A stretch of DNA of 64,000 nt from Streptomyces sp. LHD-70 (lineage in GTDB: Bacteria; Actinomycetota; Actinomycetes; Streptomycetales; Streptomycetaceae). The stretch lies in contig NZ_JAVIFW010000017.1 in assembly GCF_031157275.1 (NCBI RefSeq), forward strand, positions 62,001 to 126,000, given 5' to 3'. Position numbers and translations under genes: made by a program. Below the pieces are notes generated by a model. It was not told the origin of the DNA and ran no database searches. It saw nothing but the letters and a program-made list of their open reading frames with translations. Positions 62,580-64,000 of this stretch are shown one piece after another (position 1 is the first letter of the stretch; each line of letters starts with the position of its first letter).

Positions 62580-62963
62580 TCAGCGCACGAGGAGGTCCAG
62601 GAGCCGCTCCACCTCGGCCTCCGGGTCGGCCGTCAGACCGGAGTGCACGGGGCCCGGCTGGACCACCGTGGAGCGGGGCGCGATCAGCCAGCGGAAGCGC
62701 CGGCCGATGTCGTCCCGCGCCGCCTGGCCCGCGTCCTCGCCGCCCCGGCAGACTCCTTCGACGGCGCGCAGCGCGGCCCGTACGCCCGCGACGTCCGCCG
62801 CCGGGTCGAGCGCGGTCAGCTTGCGCTCGTCGAGGTGGGTGCGGGCGGCCACGAAGGACTTGGCGCGGCAGTAGACCACCACGCCCGCGTTGAACTGCTC
62901 GCCGCGCTCCACGCGAGGGACCACCCGCAGCAGCGCGTACTCGAACACATCGCGCTCGCTCAT
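62580..62963 (-). CDS. DUF3037 family protein
   Basis: 127-aa protein of unknown role. N-terminal RDVFEYALLRVVPRVERGEQFNAGVVVYCRAK is the family hallmark, then VAARTHLDERKLTALDP and a helical C-terminus with FRWLIAPRSTVVQPGPVHSGL. ATG 62963 overlaps the stop of the HipA-like kinase as ATGA, so the pair is translationally coupled. I recall this gene following a HipA-like gene in other bacteria, which suggests the two proteins act together. Confidence 0.85.
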   Translation of the reverse strand: MSERDVFEYALLRVVPRVERGEQFNAGVVVYCRAKSFVAARTHLDERKLTALDPAADVAGVRAALRAVEGVCRGGEDAGQAARDDIGRRFRWLIAPRSTVVQPGPVHSGLTADPEAEVERLLDLLVR

Positions 62964-63811
62964 TCGCCCGCGCCCTTCTTGTCCTTGGTGGGGTGCGGCC
63001 ACGGAGTGAGGTGGTCGGTGAGCCACCCCGGCGCGTTGGACTGCTTGCGCTCGACGCGCGGGCCGAGGGTGATCCGCTCGGCGAGGCCCTTTACTCGCGC
63101 GTGCAGCACGTCGACGTACGCGCGGCGCAGTTCGTCCGGGCTGTCGAAGCCGGGCTCGTCGACCAGCCACTCATCGGGGACGTCGGCGGCGACCTCGGTG
63201 AGGAGTTCCTCCGTCACGCGCGGCGCGAGTTCGGCGGCGGCCGCGGCGACGTCCGGGCCGAAGGGCGCGAGCGCGTGGTCGGAGGCGTCGTACGGCTTCG
63301 CGGCGGCGACCTGGGCGGTGCGCCAGTTGTGGTGCCAGATCATGCTCGCGCCATGGTCGATCAGCCACAGGTCGCCGTGCCACACCAGCATGTTCGGGTT
63401 CCGCCAGGACCGGTCGACGTTGTTGATCAGCGCGTCGAACCAGACCACCCGCCCCGCCTCGGCGGCGCTCACCTCGTACGCGAGCGGGTCGAAGCCGAGG
63501 GAGCCCGGCAGGTAGTCCATGCCGAAGTTGAGGCCGCCGCTGGCCTTGAGCAGCTCCTGCACCTCCTGGTCCGGCTCGGCCAGGCCGATCACGGGGTCGA
63601 GCTGGATCTGCACCAGGTCGGGCACCCGCAGCCCCAGCCGACGCGCCAACTGCCCGCAGACGACCTCCGCGACGAGCGTCTTGCGGCCCTGGCCGGCCCC
63701 GGTGAACTTCATGACGTATACGCCGAGGTCGTCAGCCTCGACGAGTCCGGGCAGAGATCCACCCTCACGTAGTGGGGCGACATATCGGGTGGCAGTGACT
63801 TCTGCAAGCAT
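62960..63811 (-). CDS. HipA-family (HipA_2-like) kinase
   Basis: 283-aa protein kinase-like fold related to the HipA toxin kinase. Seen: VMKFTGAGQGRKTLVAEVV (ATP-binding Lys), the catalytic loop NNVDRSWRNPNMLVW (Asp and Asn) and the metal motif IDHGASMIWHH (Asp). No N-subdomain of classical HipA and no HipB antitoxin upstream; instead it overlaps a DUF3037 gene. A promoter TTGGAT-18-TATAAC with the start codon 8 nt after the -10 implies a leaderless mRNA. Target unknown; classical HipA phosphorylates glutamyl-tRNA synthetase. Confidence 0.87.
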   Translation of the reverse strand: MLAEVTATRYVAPLREGGSLPGLVEADDLGVYVMKFTGAGQGRKTLVAEVVCGQLARRLGLRVPDLVQIQLDPVIGLAEPDQEVQELLKASGGLNFGMDYLPGSLGFDPLAYEVSAAEAGRVVWFDALINNVDRSWRNPNMLVWHGDLWLIDHGASMIWHHNWRTAQVAAAKPYDASDHALAPFGPDVAAAAAELAPRVTEELLTEVAADVPDEWLVDEPGFDSPDELRRAYVDVLHARVKGLAERITLGPRVERKQSNAPGWLTDHLTPWPHPTKDKKGAGE

Positions 63812-63819
63812 TATCCCAG

Positions 63820-63849
63820 GTTATAGGGCCGCACAGCTTGCCGATCCAA
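63820..63849 (-). promoter_or_regulatory. Promoter of the HipA-like operon (leaderless)
   Basis: Minus strand: -35 TTGGAT (63844-63849), 18-bp spacer, -10 TATAAC (63820-63825), then 8 nt to the ATG at 63811. No ribosome site. Confidence 0.65.
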
Positions 63850-64000
63850 GGAGCTCTTTCGAGAGCTGACCTCTACCGCAGGAGCTTCACCGGTAGCGCC
63901 GGGGAGGATCTGGAGAGTGTGCAGGCGAACGTACCGAGATCTGCCCGCCACCCATTGCCTCGAGGGAGAATCTGGGGAGATTCAGCCTGAGGACCCGCAC
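63850..64000. other. Terminal 151 bp, no gene seen
   Basis: Upstream of the HipA-like promoter. I see no coding frame with good bias; the frame from GTG near 63920 meets TGA within 25 codons. It contains GGGGAGGATCTGGAGAG and GAGGGAGAATCTGGGGAGA repeats of a GGAGAATCTGG kind, of unknown meaning. Confidence 0.4.

Noticed and set aside
59084-62893. A 1269-codon open frame on the plus strand
   Set aside because: It is antisense to the peptide-binding protein, two SDR genes and DUF3037, all with clear motifs; such shadows are usual at this GC content.
63900-64000. A plus-strand gene start at the window end
   Set aside because: The GTG frame stops after about 24 codons and shows no coding bias.

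Overview
The window is a piece of a high-GC actinobacterial chromosome, almost certainly Streptomyces. Codon third positions are strongly G/C, GTG starts are common, and several families are typical of or enriched in that genus: a SAV2177/DUF574-type methyltransferase, an ECF41 sigma factor with a SnoaL-like tail, an MT0933-type small 'antitoxin', an actinobacterial NACHT protein, proline-rich secreted proteins and the interspersed GC-rich repeats found between Streptomyces genes. I see no tRNA, rRNA, insertion sequence, prophage or CRISPR array. It reads as core or near-core chromosome, with mostly single genes and short operons on both strands.

Layout. 1-555 is the N-terminal half of a Ser/Thr protein kinase. 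741-5893 holds a GNAT acetyltransferase, a 12-bp minisatellite, two overlapping CNNM/CorC membrane proteins and an ABC-F ATPase. 6058-11786 holds an SGNH hydrolase, a solo NACHT NTPase, purB and a mug-type glycosylase that probably starts at CTG. 11862-16706 carries a methyltransferase, a small unknown, a ROK regulator, a GntR regulator with its own operator, and an ECF41 sigma factor. 16875-23157 has an alpha/beta hydrolase, two small proteins, a Tat-exported PhoD with a putative PHO box, a membrane-ACT-GNAT fusion and a Cys/Met PLP enzyme. 23217-28786 has two Lrp regulators beside their likely targets, a DUF885 metallopeptidase, an SDR, a rhodanese and another hydrolase. 28790-34813 is unknowns plus the sbcD-sbcC-EEP operon. 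35166-42788 is a run of small housekeeping genes (YigZ/IMPACT, MreB-like, DinB, CoA-binding, YbaK, XRE-cupin with divergent EamA exporter, hexapeptide acyltransferase, gamma-carbonic-anhydrase-like, thioesterase). 42985-53320 has a proline-rich anchored protein, an MFS transporter, a spermidine-synthase-like protein, a patatin, an AlkD-like repair protein, TVP38, uppP, small proteins and lnt. 53375-58977 has a Gfo/Idh/MocA enzyme, a TetR-flavin monooxygenase pair with twin operators, a frameshifted membrane gene, a lipoprotein, a TPR-like protein and ung. 59102-63811 has a peptide-binding lipoprotein, two SDR/FabG genes and a HipA-like kinase overlapping a DUF3037 gene.

Common themes. Many regulators sit next to recognisable palindromes: GntR, TetR, XRE-cupin and unknown regulators before lnt and the proline-rich protein. 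Tandem repeats cluster at gene 3' ends, several swallowing the stop codon, and four genes carry in-frame 9-bp repeats that give low-complexity termini, two of them collagen-like Gly-X-Y tails. Two interspersed repeat families recur in at least seven intergenic places, and one supplies the last codons of the ABC-F gene. No biosynthetic cluster is apparent. The best candidates for under-described biology are the solo NACHT protein, the HipA-like/DUF3037 pair, the pair of ~58-aa paralogues with matching leaderless promoters, and the membrane-ACT-GNAT fusion.
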